DNA from: Nocardioides sp. NBC_00368
Lineage (GTDB): Bacteria > Actinomycetota > Actinomycetes > Propionibacteriales > Nocardioidaceae
Reading direction: 5' to 3'
Assembly: GCF_036090055.1 (NCBI RefSeq)
Contig: NZ_CP107970.1
Location: forward strand, 4,547,001-4,611,000
DNA length: 64,000 bases
This document shows positions 42,879 through 50,674 of the stretch, piece after piece; the stretch's first letter is position 1; every line of letters starts with the position of its first letter. Below the pieces are notes generated by a model, which saw only the letters and a list, made by a program, of their open reading frames with translations, was not told where the DNA came from and made no database searches. The position numbers and the translations under genes were made by a program.

Positions 42879-43784
42879 TCACATCCGGAAGAGGATCTCC
42901 GCGCCGAGGTCGGTGTTGCCGTAGGAGGTGTACTCCTTGCCCTTGGCCACGGTGATGCCGTCGTTGGCCGTGACCATGGTGTAGACGACGTACTTGCCGT
43001 AGTCCTTCACCTTGAACCAGCCCTGGGTGTATCCGGGCAGGGAGGCTTCGGTGGGCGGGATCACGTGTCGTGGCTCGATCCGCGCGGCGGCCTTGCCCGC
43101 GTCCTCGACGGTGGTGAAGTCGTAGATGAAGTGGGTCATCCGCAAGTTGCCCTGCTGAGCCTTGTAGGAGACCCGGACGGCGTAGTCGCAGCCGAGGTCG
43201 CGGATGGCGCGCTTGAGCGTCGCCTTGCAGCCGGAGTAGTCCTTGCCGCTGAGGTAGCGGGCCTTCAGCGTGACGTCGCCGTAGGTGAACTGCCAGGGCC
43301 GGGGGACATCGGCCTTGGAGAGGTGCTCGGGGCCGATGGTCGAACGCGAGGTGGCGCCGTCGCTGGGGTCGGCCGGGGAGCTGGTGTCGGGCCAGCCGGG
43401 TCCGCGGCTGGACTCGCCGCTGACGTCGGACCTGCCGCCACCCGGGCTCGCCGATCCGGTCGGTGCCTTGCCGGCCGAGGGCGTGTCGCTCGACGTCGGC
43501 GCGCCGGCGGTCGTGGCCGCGTCGTCGCCGCGCGTGAAGAGGGCGTAGACGACCACTCCGCACACGACCACGAGGCCGAGCGAGACGGCGATGGTCAGGA
43601 GCTGGCGCAGCGGGCCGCCGCGCCCGGCGCGCTCCTTGCGGGCGTTGAACGCCGGCCGGTCGCCGCCGAGGTCCTCGGAGAGCCCGATCAGGCGCTCGTT
43701 GTAGTCGAACGGGGCAGGCTGATTCTGCGGCTCCTCGTCAGGCGCGCCCGAACCGGGGGAGCCTGGGGGCGGCGGATACGGCAT
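42879..43784 (-). CDS. membrane-anchored protein of unknown function (paralogue of the gene at 34.4 kb)
   Basis: 301 residues. Cytoplasmic N-terminus (Pro/Gly start, then DYNERLIGLSEDLGGDRPAF), membrane helix at ~61-83 (LLTIAVSLGLVVVCGVVVYA), a 75-residue Ser/Gly/Pro linker, and a C-terminal domain: WQFTYGDVTLKARYLSGK, DYSGC186, GC199-DYAVRV, LRMTHFIYDFTTVEDAGKAA, GKYVVYTMVTANDGITVAKG, YGNTDLGAEILFRM. The domain aligns throughout with residues ~122-262 of the 34363 protein, including the 13-residue spacing of the two cysteines, which probably form a disulfide outside the membrane. Function unknown. Confidence 0.82.
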   Translation of the reverse strand: MPYPPPPGSPGSGAPDEEPQNQPAPFDYNERLIGLSEDLGGDRPAFNARKERAGRGGPLRQLLTIAVSLGLVVVCGVVVYALFTRGDDAATTAGAPTSSDTPSAGKAPTGSASPGGGRSDVSGESSRGPGWPDTSSPADPSDGATSRSTIGPEHLSKADVPRPWQFTYGDVTLKARYLSGKDYSGCKATLKRAIRDLGCDYAVRVSYKAQQGNLRMTHFIYDFTTVEDAGKAAARIEPRHVIPPTEASLPGYTQGWFKVKDYGKYVVYTMVTANDGITVAKGKEYTSYGNTDLGAEILFRM

Positions 43785-44168
43785 GGGGTTTGTCTACCAT
43801 CTATCGACGGTCGCCACGCCGAAGGTTTCGAAGACGGACGAATTCCGGTCCGATTCACCGTTCGAGCGGCGAGATGAACATGGATACCCACCGTACGCGG
43901 CCCGGGACCCGGGCACCTACAACTTGGCCATGCTTACCCAATCCTCTTCGTCGGGCCGTGTGCCGGAAACCCTTCGGGAATCGCGTGTTGCTGCACTGCA
44001 GGAATTCGAAGAACCAGTCTTTGCAATGCAGATTCTTGGGGAATCGAATGTGCTGCGGGGCAAGGGAAAGAACACGAAACTCAGTTACCCGTTCCCGGTA
44101 AGCCGCGAAACCCGTGGTTCCGGGGCGGAAGCCCGCAACAAGCGGGCCTTTCCCCCAGGAGGAGACGT
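43785..44168 (+). promoter_or_regulatory. 384-bp gene-free leader upstream of protease 1
   Basis: Less GC-rich than its surroundings and with no convincing gene. It contains a promoter-like block GGCACCTACAACTTGGCCAT (from 43912) similar to the one before protease 2, and just before the ribosome site a hairpin GCCCGC-AACAA-GCGGGC (44131-44147) followed by CTTTCCCCC and AGGAGGAG. If transcription starts near 43940 the mRNA leader is about 225 nt. Confidence 0.5.
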
Positions 44169-45041
44169 ATGAGGTTCGAACGCACCACTTTCCGTCCCCG
44201 CACCGTCGCCGCGCTCGCCGCGGGTGTGGGTCTCGCGGCCTCCGCTGCCGTCGCCGTCCCGGCAGCCGCCGCGGACGCCGAGTTCAGCAAGGCCGAGGTC
44301 GCATCGGTCAGGTCGGCCGTCGCCGAGTCCGCCCCGGTCGGCTCGTCGTGGTACACCGACCCGGCCACCAACAAGATCGTCGTCACCGTCGACGAGACCG
44401 TCTCCGCGGCCGAGATCGCCGAGGTCAAGGAGGCTGCCGCGGAGAAGACGAGCCAGGGCGACGAGGCCGTGACCGTCAAGCACACCAAGGGCGAGTTCAC
44501 CCCGCTCATCGGCCCCGGCGACGCCATCTACGGCGGCGGCTCGCGCTGCTCGCTCGGCTTCAACGTCAAGGTCGGCGGCGCCGACTACTTCCTGACCGCG
44601 GGTCACTGCACCAACGCCGTCTCGACCTGGTACGCCAACTCGTCGAACACCACGCTGCTCGGCCGGACCGCGGGGTCGAGCTTCCCGGGCAACGACTACG
44701 GCATCGTCCGCCACGACACGTCCATCTCCAAGACCGGCGGCTTCACCGCGGGCACCGCCCGGGTCGGCCAGAGCGTCACCCGTGACGGCTCGACCACCGG
44801 CGTCCACAGCGGCACCGTGACGGCGGTCAACGCGAGCGTCCGTTACGCCGAGGGCACCGTCAGCGGCCTGATCCAGACCAACGTGTGCGCCGAGCCCGGT
44901 GACTCGGGCGGCGCGCTCTACTCCGGTTCGACCGCGCTGGGTCTGACCTCGGGTGGCTCCGGCAACTGCACCACCGGCGGCACGACCTTCTTCCAGCCGG
45001 TGACCGAGGCGCTCAGCGTGTACGGCGCCACGATCTACTGA
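44169..45041 (+). CDS. streptogrisin-like secreted serine protease (S1E), copy 1
   Basis: 290 residues. Signal peptide 1-36 (TVAALAAGVGLAASAAVAVP ending AAAADA), pro-domain ~37-116 (WYTDPATNKIVVTVDETVSA is the alpha-lytic-type pro-peptide core), mature chymotrypsin-fold protease from about AIYGGGSRCSLGFN. Triad: His146 (TAGHC), Asp176 (GNDYGIV), Ser246 (GDSGG). Cys127/Cys147 and two later cysteines give the two usual disulfides. Similar in size to streptogrisins A and B. Strong AGGAGG ribosome site. First of three tandem copies. Confidence 0.94.
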   Translation: MRFERTTFRPRTVAALAAGVGLAASAAVAVPAAAADAEFSKAEVASVRSAVAESAPVGSSWYTDPATNKIVVTVDETVSAAEIAEVKEAAAEKTSQGDEAVTVKHTKGEFTPLIGPGDAIYGGGSRCSLGFNVKVGGADYFLTAGHCTNAVSTWYANSSNTTLLGRTAGSSFPGNDYGIVRHDTSISKTGGFTAGTARVGQSVTRDGSTTGVHSGTVTAVNASVRYAEGTVSGLIQTNVCAEPGDSGGALYSGSTALGLTSGGSGNCTTGGTTFFQPVTEALSVYGATIY

Positions 45042-45079
45042 TCGAGCACGGCTGATCCCGCACGGCTGATCCAGTGCAG

Positions 45080-45127
45080 GTACGCCGCGGGGTGGAGTGG
45101 TTTGGTCCACTTTGCCCCGCGGCGTAC
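45080..45127 (+). terminator. terminator after protease 1
   Basis: Perfect 13-base arms GTACGCCGCGGGG / CCCCGCGGCGTAC with an inner stem (GTGG-TTTGG-TCCAC region). A second hairpin-like AAATTTCGTCG...CGAAAGTTTTTT follows, adding a T-tract. Confidence 0.75.
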
Positions 45128-45165
45128 GAAATTTCGTCGAACAACGAAAGTTTTTTGCCAACGAC

Positions 45166-45227
45166 TGGCCGATGAGGCATCTACAACGCCATACTCACTG
45201 TGGTCGTGTTCGGGCACACTGCGGTGG
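45166..45227 (+). promoter_or_regulatory. promoter and leader module of protease 2
   Basis: TGGCCGA (45166), CATACTC (45190) and GGTCGTGTTCGGGCACACTG CGGTGG (45202-45227) recur with near-identical spacing before protease 3 (46223, 46246, 46259). CATACTC is the likely -10 area. Confidence 0.5.
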
Positions 45228-45235
45228 AGGAATGT

Positions 45236-46108
45236 ATGAGGTTCACCAGGTCACGTAACCGTCTGCTGGCAGCAGCAGCCGGTCTAGGTCTGGCGGCTAG
45301 CGCCGCGGCCATGCCGGCGGGCGCCGCGCCACCGGAGCAGAGGCACAGCGCGAGGGCGCTCGCGGCCGTCCACTCCGCAGTGGACTCGGCGGTCAACCGG
45401 TCGGCGCTCTCCGGCATCGCGTGGTACACCGACGAGGCCACCGGCAAGGTGGTCGTCACGGCCGACTCCACGGTCCCCGCATCCGCGCTGAGCAGGCTGA
45501 CCGATGCCGTCGGCGTCGATGCCGACGCGATCACCCTCAAGCGTGCCAAGGGCGAGTTCAAGCCGTTCGTCGGCGCCGGCGACGCGATCTACGGCTCGGG
45601 CTACCGGTGCTCGGTGGGCTTCAACGTACGCAGCGGCGGCAACCACTACTTCCTCACCGCCGGTCACTGCGCCGACGATGTCGAGACGTGGTACACGAAC
45701 TCCGGCGAGACCACCCGGATCGGGCCGACGGTCAAGGCGAGCTTCCCGGGCAACGACTACGCGCTGGTGCGTTACGCGAACACCTCGCTCACCCACGCGG
45801 GCGGCTACACCGTCGGTGACGCCCGGGTCGGCCAGAGCGTCACCCGCGACGGCTCGTCCACCGGCGTGCACTCCGGCCGGGTCGAGGCGCTCGACGTCTC
45901 GGTCCGCTACCGCGGCTCCGGCACCGTGCGCGGCATGATCCAGACCGACATCTGCGCCGAGTCGGGTGACTCCGGTGGTCCGCTCTACGCCGGTTCGACC
46001 GCCCTCGGGATCACCTCGGGCGGCACCGGTGACTGCTCCTCGGGCGGGACCACCTTCTACCAGCCCGTTCGCGAAGCCGTCCGCGCCTACGACGTCAACA
46101 TCTACTGA
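45236..46108 (+). CDS. streptogrisin-like secreted serine protease (S1E), copy 2
   Basis: 290 residues from ATG 45236 (GGAGG upstream; an in-frame GTG 12 codons earlier lies in the leader and is rejected). Signal peptide LLAAAAGLGLAASAAAMPAG, pro-domain with WYTDEATGKVVVTADSTVPA, mature domain from AIYGSGYRCSVGFN. Triad His144, Asp174, Ser246 (GDSGGPL, whereas the other two copies have GDSGGAL). Clear paralogue of the flanking proteases, closer to copy 3 in the pro-domain. The difference near the oxyanion/S1 region suggests slightly different specificity. Confidence 0.94.
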   Translation: MRFTRSRNRLLAAAAGLGLAASAAAMPAGAAPPEQRHSARALAAVHSAVDSAVNRSALSGIAWYTDEATGKVVVTADSTVPASALSRLTDAVGVDADAITLKRAKGEFKPFVGAGDAIYGSGYRCSVGFNVRSGGNHYFLTAGHCADDVETWYTNSGETTRIGPTVKASFPGNDYALVRYANTSLTHAGGYTVGDARVGQSVTRDGSSTGVHSGRVEALDVSVRYRGSGTVRGMIQTDICAESGDSGGPLYAGSTALGITSGGTGDCSSGGTTFYQPVREAVRAYDVNIY

Positions 46109-46140
46109 TGGTCGCCGCCCCCGTCGGGGGCATGGTGACG

Positions 46141-46182
46141 CCACATGGGACGAAGTGGTCCAGACCACTTCGCCCTATGTGG
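46141..46182 (+). terminator. terminator after protease 2
   Basis: Arms CCACATGGGACGAAGTGGTC (46141-46160) and GACCACTTCGCCCTATGTGG (46163-46182) pair almost fully with a 2-base loop. Located 33 bp after the stop. Confidence 0.75.
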
Positions 46183-46222
46183 TAATGATTTCGGGGTAAC
46201 GGTGAAATTTTCTTTCTCCGCA

Positions 46223-46284
46223 TGGCCGACCGGTTGAGCCGCCGACATACTCCCAGGAGGTCGTGCTCGGGCACATCGCGGTGG
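46223..46284 (+). promoter_or_regulatory. promoter and leader module of protease 3
   Basis: TGGCCGA, CATACTC (46246) and GGTCGTGCTCGGGCACATCG CGGTGG (46259-46284) match the module before protease 2; the last block is identical at 23 of 26 bases. Confidence 0.5.
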
Positions 46285-46343
46285 TCGGGCACTCCTGGCG
46301 CCTGCAACCACGCGGGTGCCTGGTCGTTTCGTAGGAGGAACAC

Positions 46344-47204
46344 ATGAGTTTCACCACGTCCCGCACCCGCCTGGCCGCAGTCGTGGCCGGTCTTGGCCTG
46401 GCAGCCACCGCTGCCGTCATGCCGGCTGCCGCCGCACCAGCTGACAAGAAGCTCGGCCCGAAGGCGCTGGCTTCCCTCAACTCCGCCGTCGACAAGTCAG
46501 GTGTGTCCGGCATCGCCTGGTACACCGACGAAGCCACCGGCAAGGTCGTCGTCACCGCCGACTCCACCGTCTCGAAGGCAGAGCTCGCCAAGGTCACCAA
46601 GGCTGCCGGCGCCGACGCCGACGCGCTCACGGTCAAGCGCACCAACGGCACGTTCACCACGCTGCTCGGTGCCGGCGACGCCATCTACGGCTCCGGCTAC
46701 CGCTGCTCGTTGGGGTTCAACGTGCAGAGCGGCAGCAGCTACTACTTCGTCACCGCCGGTCACTGCGGTGACGAGGTTCCGACCTGGTACGCCAACTCGT
46801 CCCAGTCCACCCTGATCGGACCGACGGTCGCCTCGAGCTTTCCGGGCAACGACTACGCCCTGGTCCGCTACGACAACAGCTCGCTCTCGCACCCAGGTGG
46901 CTTCACGGTCGCCGATGCGTACGTCGGCGAGCGGGTGACCCGAGACGGCTCGACCACCGGTGTCCACAGCGGCATCGTCCAGGCGCTCAACGTCACCGTG
47001 CGGTATCAGGGCTCGGGTCGGGTCGGTGGGCTGATCCAGACCAATGTGTGCGCCGAGCCCGGTGACTCCGGCGGCGCGCTCTACGACGGCACGAAGGCGC
47101 TCGGCATCACCTCGGGCGGCTCCGGCAACTGCACGACGGGCGGAACGACCTTCTTCCAGCCCGTTCGTGAGGCCGTCAACGCCTACGGCGTGACCGTCTA
47201 CTGA
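46344..47204 (+). CDS. streptogrisin-like secreted serine protease (S1E), copy 3
   Basis: 286 residues. Signal peptide LAAVVAGLGLAATAAVMPAA, pro-domain with WYTDEATGKVVVTADSTVSK (almost identical to copy 2), mature domain from AIYGSGYRCSLGFN. Triad His140 (TAGHC), Asp170 (GNDYALV), Ser242 (GDSGG). The extreme C-terminus GGTTFFQPVREAVNAYGVTV is shared with copy 1, so gene conversion between copies is possible. TAGGAGGA ribosome site. Ends the tandem array. Confidence 0.94.
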   Translation: MSFTTSRTRLAAVVAGLGLAATAAVMPAAAAPADKKLGPKALASLNSAVDKSGVSGIAWYTDEATGKVVVTADSTVSKAELAKVTKAAGADADALTVKRTNGTFTTLLGAGDAIYGSGYRCSLGFNVQSGSSYYFVTAGHCGDEVPTWYANSSQSTLIGPTVASSFPGNDYALVRYDNSSLSHPGGFTVADAYVGERVTRDGSTTGVHSGIVQALNVTVRYQGSGRVGGLIQTNVCAEPGDSGGALYDGTKALGITSGGSGNCTTGGTTFFQPVREAVNAYGVTVY

Positions 47205-47216
47205 GCGTTCGGCGAG

Positions 47217-47273
47217 CCTGAGTCGGCGCAAACGGACCGGAGCGAAGCGAGGACCGTATTGCGCCGACTCAGG
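47217..47273. terminator. bidirectional terminator between protease 3 and the GT4 gene
   Basis: Perfect 15-base arms CCTGAGTCGGCGCAA (47217-47231) and TTGCGCCGACTCAGG (47259-47273) around a 27-base loop, between convergent stop codons. Confidence 0.8.
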
Positions 47274-47285
47274 GCGAGCAGACGC

Positions 47286-48485
47286 TCAGACCGCAACCGG
47301 AATCAGGGCCGAGCCTGCCGACTCCTTGATGAGCCGGGCGTACGCGTCGAAGAGCCGCTGCTCGGACAGACGCTGCCGGTTGCGGAAGATGCGCTCGAAG
47401 TGCTCCTCGCGCTGGGCGAAGGCGACCTTCCAGGTCTCGGCCATCTCGGCCGGGTCGAAGGACGCGACCAGGCGCTGGTCGCCGACCATCGCCGGCGCGT
47501 CCCCGACCGGCGTGGTCACCGGGACCGCGCCGCAGGCCATCCCCTCGAGCAGGCACAGCGGGGCGGCCTCGCCGAACGCCGAGGTGAGCGTGATCAGGTC
47601 GGCGGCGTTGTAGAGCGGCGCCATCTGGCTCTGGATCCCGAGGGCGTGCAGGTTGGTCCCCAGGGCCGGCCACGCGCCCAGCTCCTCGGCCACGAGTGCT
47701 GCGAAGGCCGGGTTGTCCGCGGTCATCCCGGCGCCGCACATGACGAGGTGGGCGTCGGGGTGCTCGTGGACGAACCGGCGCGCGGCGCGGACGAAGAGCG
47801 GGATGTTCTTCATCTCGTCGAAGCGGGCCGCGATCATCACGACCGGCTGCTCGCCGGTCACGCCGAGCTCGGCGCGCTTGCTCGCGCGCAGGTCGGCGTC
47901 GGTGCGGAACTTGTGGAGGTCCACGCCGTTCGGGAAGACCGGCAGCCGCTCCAGCGGGATACCGGTGGCCTCGTGGTAGGCCCGCTGCGTCGACTCCGCG
48001 CAGCACACCGCCGCGGTCAGCAGCCCGGCCCGGTCGAGGTCGATGAGCTCCTGTACGCCGGCCCCCTGGTGCTCCGGGTCGGAGCGGTGAAGGCAGGTGA
48101 TCAGCGGAGTGCCCGACGTGCCGACCCTCCCCAGCACCGTGAGCGGCTGCTCCTTGAGGGAGAGCACGACGTCCGCCTTCGCCACCGACTGCGCCACCCG
48201 CTTGAGCTGGCTGGCGGTGATCGGACCGGTCGGCGTACGCCTCAACGCCCGGACCGGAACCCCGGCCGAGGTCAGGCGTCGGTAGGAGTTGTCCGAGGAG
48301 ATCCGCTGGGCGGTGAACTCGCGCTGGACGCGGTCGCTGAGGCTCAGCACGCTGTGCCGTTGCGGCGTGGTGGCATCGAGCGCGCGGACGACGGCGGTAT
48401 GCAGGATCCGGGCGCCGCCGGCGAAGAAACCTTCGTACAGGGAGAGGACGGAGGGGCCGTCCTCGAGGTATGCCACGTTAGACAT
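47286..48485 (-). CDS. GT4-type glycosyltransferase
   Basis: 399 residues. GT-B fold: N-terminal acceptor domain with SLYEGFFAGGARILHTAVVR (glycine-rich loop), LPVFPNGVDLHKFRTDADLR at the domain junction, and C-terminal donor domain with PVVMIAARFDEMKNIPLFVR, LVMCGAGM and the GT4 signature LTLTSAFGEAAPLCLLEGMA (E-x7-E), which retains the catalytic glutamates. It should transfer a sugar from a nucleotide donor in the cytoplasm. No neighbouring glycan genes, so donor and acceptor are unknown. Confidence 0.88.
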   Translation of the reverse strand: MSNVAYLEDGPSVLSLYEGFFAGGARILHTAVVRALDATTPQRHSVLSLSDRVQREFTAQRISSDNSYRRLTSAGVPVRALRRTPTGPITASQLKRVAQSVAKADVVLSLKEQPLTVLGRVGTSGTPLITCLHRSDPEHQGAGVQELIDLDRAGLLTAAVCCAESTQRAYHEATGIPLERLPVFPNGVDLHKFRTDADLRASKRAELGVTGEQPVVMIAARFDEMKNIPLFVRAARRFVHEHPDAHLVMCGAGMTADNPAFAALVAEELGAWPALGTNLHALGIQSQMAPLYNAADLITLTSAFGEAAPLCLLEGMACGAVPVTTPVGDAPAMVGDQRLVASFDPAEMAETWKVAFAQREEHFERIFRNRQRLSEQRLFDAYARLIKESAGSALIPVAV

Positions 48486-48919
48486 GTCGACCTCACTGAT
48501 CCGCAGGGCAGCATCGCCCGAGCGTTGGAGTTGGTGGGGCTACGGCAGAGATATGCGGCTTTGCAGGTGATCGTCGCTGATCGAGCGTCAGCCAGCGGGC
48601 CCGTTTGAACGAGTTCAGGGCAACATCGGGTGCCTTCGGCATCCGGGGTGGACGCTAACGCGTCGGGATGAACATCCCAAGGCGTCGTCGGCTCGGGACG
48701 CGTGATTTCACTTGTTCGTCATCTTCACGCGCGCATCGTAGGGAGGGACGGAGGATTTCTCGAAACCGGCGGGGATCCGGAGTCGATTTACGCTATCGGA
48801 TGTGGCGTGCGTCACGCTATGCGTTCACCGAGATTGTTCGGTGAACGGATGGCGCGGGTCTCGGACGCGCTGCCGAATAGAGGCGCAACGGTGGCCGGAT
48901 CCCGCTACCTTCGAGAACC
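48486..48919. other. 434-bp intergenic region without a recognisable gene
   Basis: Divergent spacer between the glycosyltransferase and a membrane protein gene. It is less GC-rich in the middle (48600-48830). Short open frames occur but lack ribosome sites, family similarity and actinobacterial codon bias. It must hold the promoters of both flanking genes; no palindrome longer than 8 bp was noticed. Confidence 0.5.
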
Positions 48920-49762
48920 ATGACGACCGAGGTGACGACGTACCGCTATGTCCGTTTCGCGCTGTGCTGTCTGCTTCTGGGCCTGGCGGTCTCCGTGGGT
49001 GCCGAGACGATCGTGAGCGGGGAGTGGCAGACCTCCATCTCGTCCTACTACTACACCCCCGCAGGCCCGGTCTTCACCGCCGTCCTGTGCGCGCTCGGCG
49101 TGTGTCTGGTGGTGCTGCGGGGTTACACCGACGCGGAGGACACCGCCCTCAACCTCGCCGGGCTCTCGGCGCCGATGGTCGGCTTCGTGCCGACACCCGA
49201 GATCGGGCAGGAGATCGACAAGGCGGCGATCGTCAACAACGCCTGGAGCTATCTGGCGGTGATGGCGATCGGCTGGGTGGTCGTGTTGATCTTCGGGCTC
49301 CGCAAGCGGGCCGCCGCAGGTGCCTGGCCTTCGCGCTGGGGCCTGATCGGTCTGGTCTCGGTCGCGGGGGCGTGGTTCGTCGGTGTCGGCTGGCTGCTGA
49401 TCGACCAGGAGAGCTTCGCGGCCAAGGCGCACGGGCTCGCGGCGATCTTCACCTTCACGCCGTTCGCGCTGGCGGTCGTGCTCAACACCGACTGGGGCGT
49501 GCGGAAGATCGCGCGCGAGGCGGACAAGGCGCGCACCCGGCTGGACAAGACCTACTGGGTGCTGGTCGTGGCGATGGTGGTGCTGCTGGCCGCCGGCATC
49601 GTGCTCGGCCTGGTCGGGTGGCACCTGTGGCTGCTGGCGACCGAGGTGTCGCTGCTGGTGTGCTTCGCGATCTTCTGGGTCATCCAGAGCTTCGACCTGA
49701 TGGACCCGGAGCGCGACGCTGCCACCACCCGTCCGCGGGACCCTCTCACCGGAAGTCGATGA
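48920..49762 (+). CDS. polytopic membrane protein of unknown function
   Basis: 280 residues with seven or eight hydrophobic helices (FALCCLLLGLAVSVG; VFTAVLCALGVCLVVLRG; SYLAVMAIGWVVVLIFGL; GLIGLVSVAGAWFVGVGWLL; AIFTFTPFALAVVLN; VLVVAMVVLLAAGIVLGLVG; LLATEVSLLVCFAIFWVI). The extracytoplasmic loop SGEWQTSISSYYYTPAGPVF is a conserved signature in a family of actinobacterial membrane proteins that I recognise only as hypothetical (DUF998-like layout). Its 3' end overlaps the convergent methyltransferase gene by 17 bp. Confidence 0.8.
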   Translation: MTTEVTTYRYVRFALCCLLLGLAVSVGAETIVSGEWQTSISSYYYTPAGPVFTAVLCALGVCLVVLRGYTDAEDTALNLAGLSAPMVGFVPTPEIGQEIDKAAIVNNAWSYLAVMAIGWVVVLIFGLRKRAAAGAWPSRWGLIGLVSVAGAWFVGVGWLLIDQESFAAKAHGLAAIFTFTPFALAVVLNTDWGVRKIAREADKARTRLDKTYWVLVVAMVVLLAAGIVLGLVGWHLWLLATEVSLLVCFAIFWVIQSFDLMDPERDAATTRPRDPLTGSR

Positions 49763-50639
49763 GCAGGTCGTCGTCGCCGTTCTCGGGGTCGGTGACGACC
49801 CGGGGGAGGCGTACGGCGGTGTCGGTGCGCTTGGCCAGCGGCACGGTCGGCCGGTCGGTCTCGTCCACCTCGTCGGCCCTGTCCGCGCCGACCACCTGAG
49901 CGCGCGGGAGCACCTGGGTGCGCCAGGCTCGGCAGTGGTAGGGCAGCTGCATGCCGTCCATGCCGCGGCCGTAGTCGTCGTAGAAGGCCAGCACCTCGCG
50001 GCGCTTGTGGTCCTGGGCCTCGCGCTTGAGGACCGCGACGTTGGAACGCGACAGGACCAGGTCCTGGATCGAGTGGCGGTCGACGACCTGCCAGTGCCGG
50101 AACGTCTGGGACTCTACGGCGGAGAAGAGCCCCGAGTCGTCGAGGATCTTCGTCGGGTCGAAGTCGCTGTCCTGCTTGCCGATCAGTCGGCCCAGCTTGC
50201 GCACCCAGGGGATCCGCTCGTCACGCTCGTTCTGGATCACGGCGAGTCGTCCGTCCGTACGCAGCACCCGCCCGACCTCCGCCAGCGCCCTGGCGTGGTC
50301 GAACCAGTGGAACGCCTGCCCGACGACGACCACGTCGTAGAGACCGTCGCCGGTCGGGATCTGCTCGGCGGTGCCGCTGGTGGCGCGTACGTCCGGGAGC
50401 TTCTCGGAGAGGATGTCGAGCATCGCGTCGTCCGGGTCGGTCGCGAAGACGTCGTGGCCCAGGCCGACGAGCACCTCGGTGAGCTTGCCGGTGCCGGCGC
50501 CCAGCTCGAGGATCGAGCACGGCTCCTCGCCGACCAGCCACTTCACCGCGTCGACCGGGTAGGACGGGCGCCCGCGGTCATAGCTGTCCGCCACGCTTCC
50601 GAAGGAGCGTGCCGGGTCGGGGTTCGCTGGGTCCGTCAT
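49746..50639 (-). CDS. class I SAM-dependent methyltransferase
   Basis: 297 residues. The SAM site is CSILELGAGTGKLTEVLVGL (motif I), DVFATDPDDAML (acidic residue of motif II), AEQIPTGDGLYDVVVVGQAF (motif III) then HWFDHARALAEVGRVLRTDG, the methyltransferase-11/UbiE-like pattern with the FHWFD motif typical of the YqeM/Tam-like group. A Lys/Arg-rich region and a C-terminal acidic tail follow. Substrate is unknown; probably a small molecule. The 3' end overlaps the preceding convergent gene. Confidence 0.87.
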   Translation of the reverse strand: MTDPANPDPARSFGSVADSYDRGRPSYPVDAVKWLVGEEPCSILELGAGTGKLTEVLVGLGHDVFATDPDDAMLDILSEKLPDVRATSGTAEQIPTGDGLYDVVVVGQAFHWFDHARALAEVGRVLRTDGRLAVIQNERDERIPWVRKLGRLIGKQDSDFDPTKILDDSGLFSAVESQTFRHWQVVDRHSIQDLVLSRSNVAVLKREAQDHKRREVLAFYDDYGRGMDGMQLPYHCRAWRTQVLPRAQVVGADRADEVDETDRPTVPLAKRTDTAVRLPRVVTDPENGDDDLLIDFR

Positions 50640-50674
50640 CGTGGCCAGGGTAACCCCCGCTTAGGCTTCCTCGT

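Noticed and set aside
44131..44147. Riboswitch before protease 1
   Set aside because: The hairpin is short and no known aptamer core is recognisable; a secreted protease is not a usual riboswitch target.
43783..44172. 129-codon open frame before protease 1
   Set aside because: Overlaps the start of a divergent gene, has no ribosome site, atypical codon use, and covers the promoter and leader region.
48702..48923. 73-codon open frame in the intergenic region
   Set aside because: No ribosome site, no family resemblance, and it runs into the start of the next gene in another frame.
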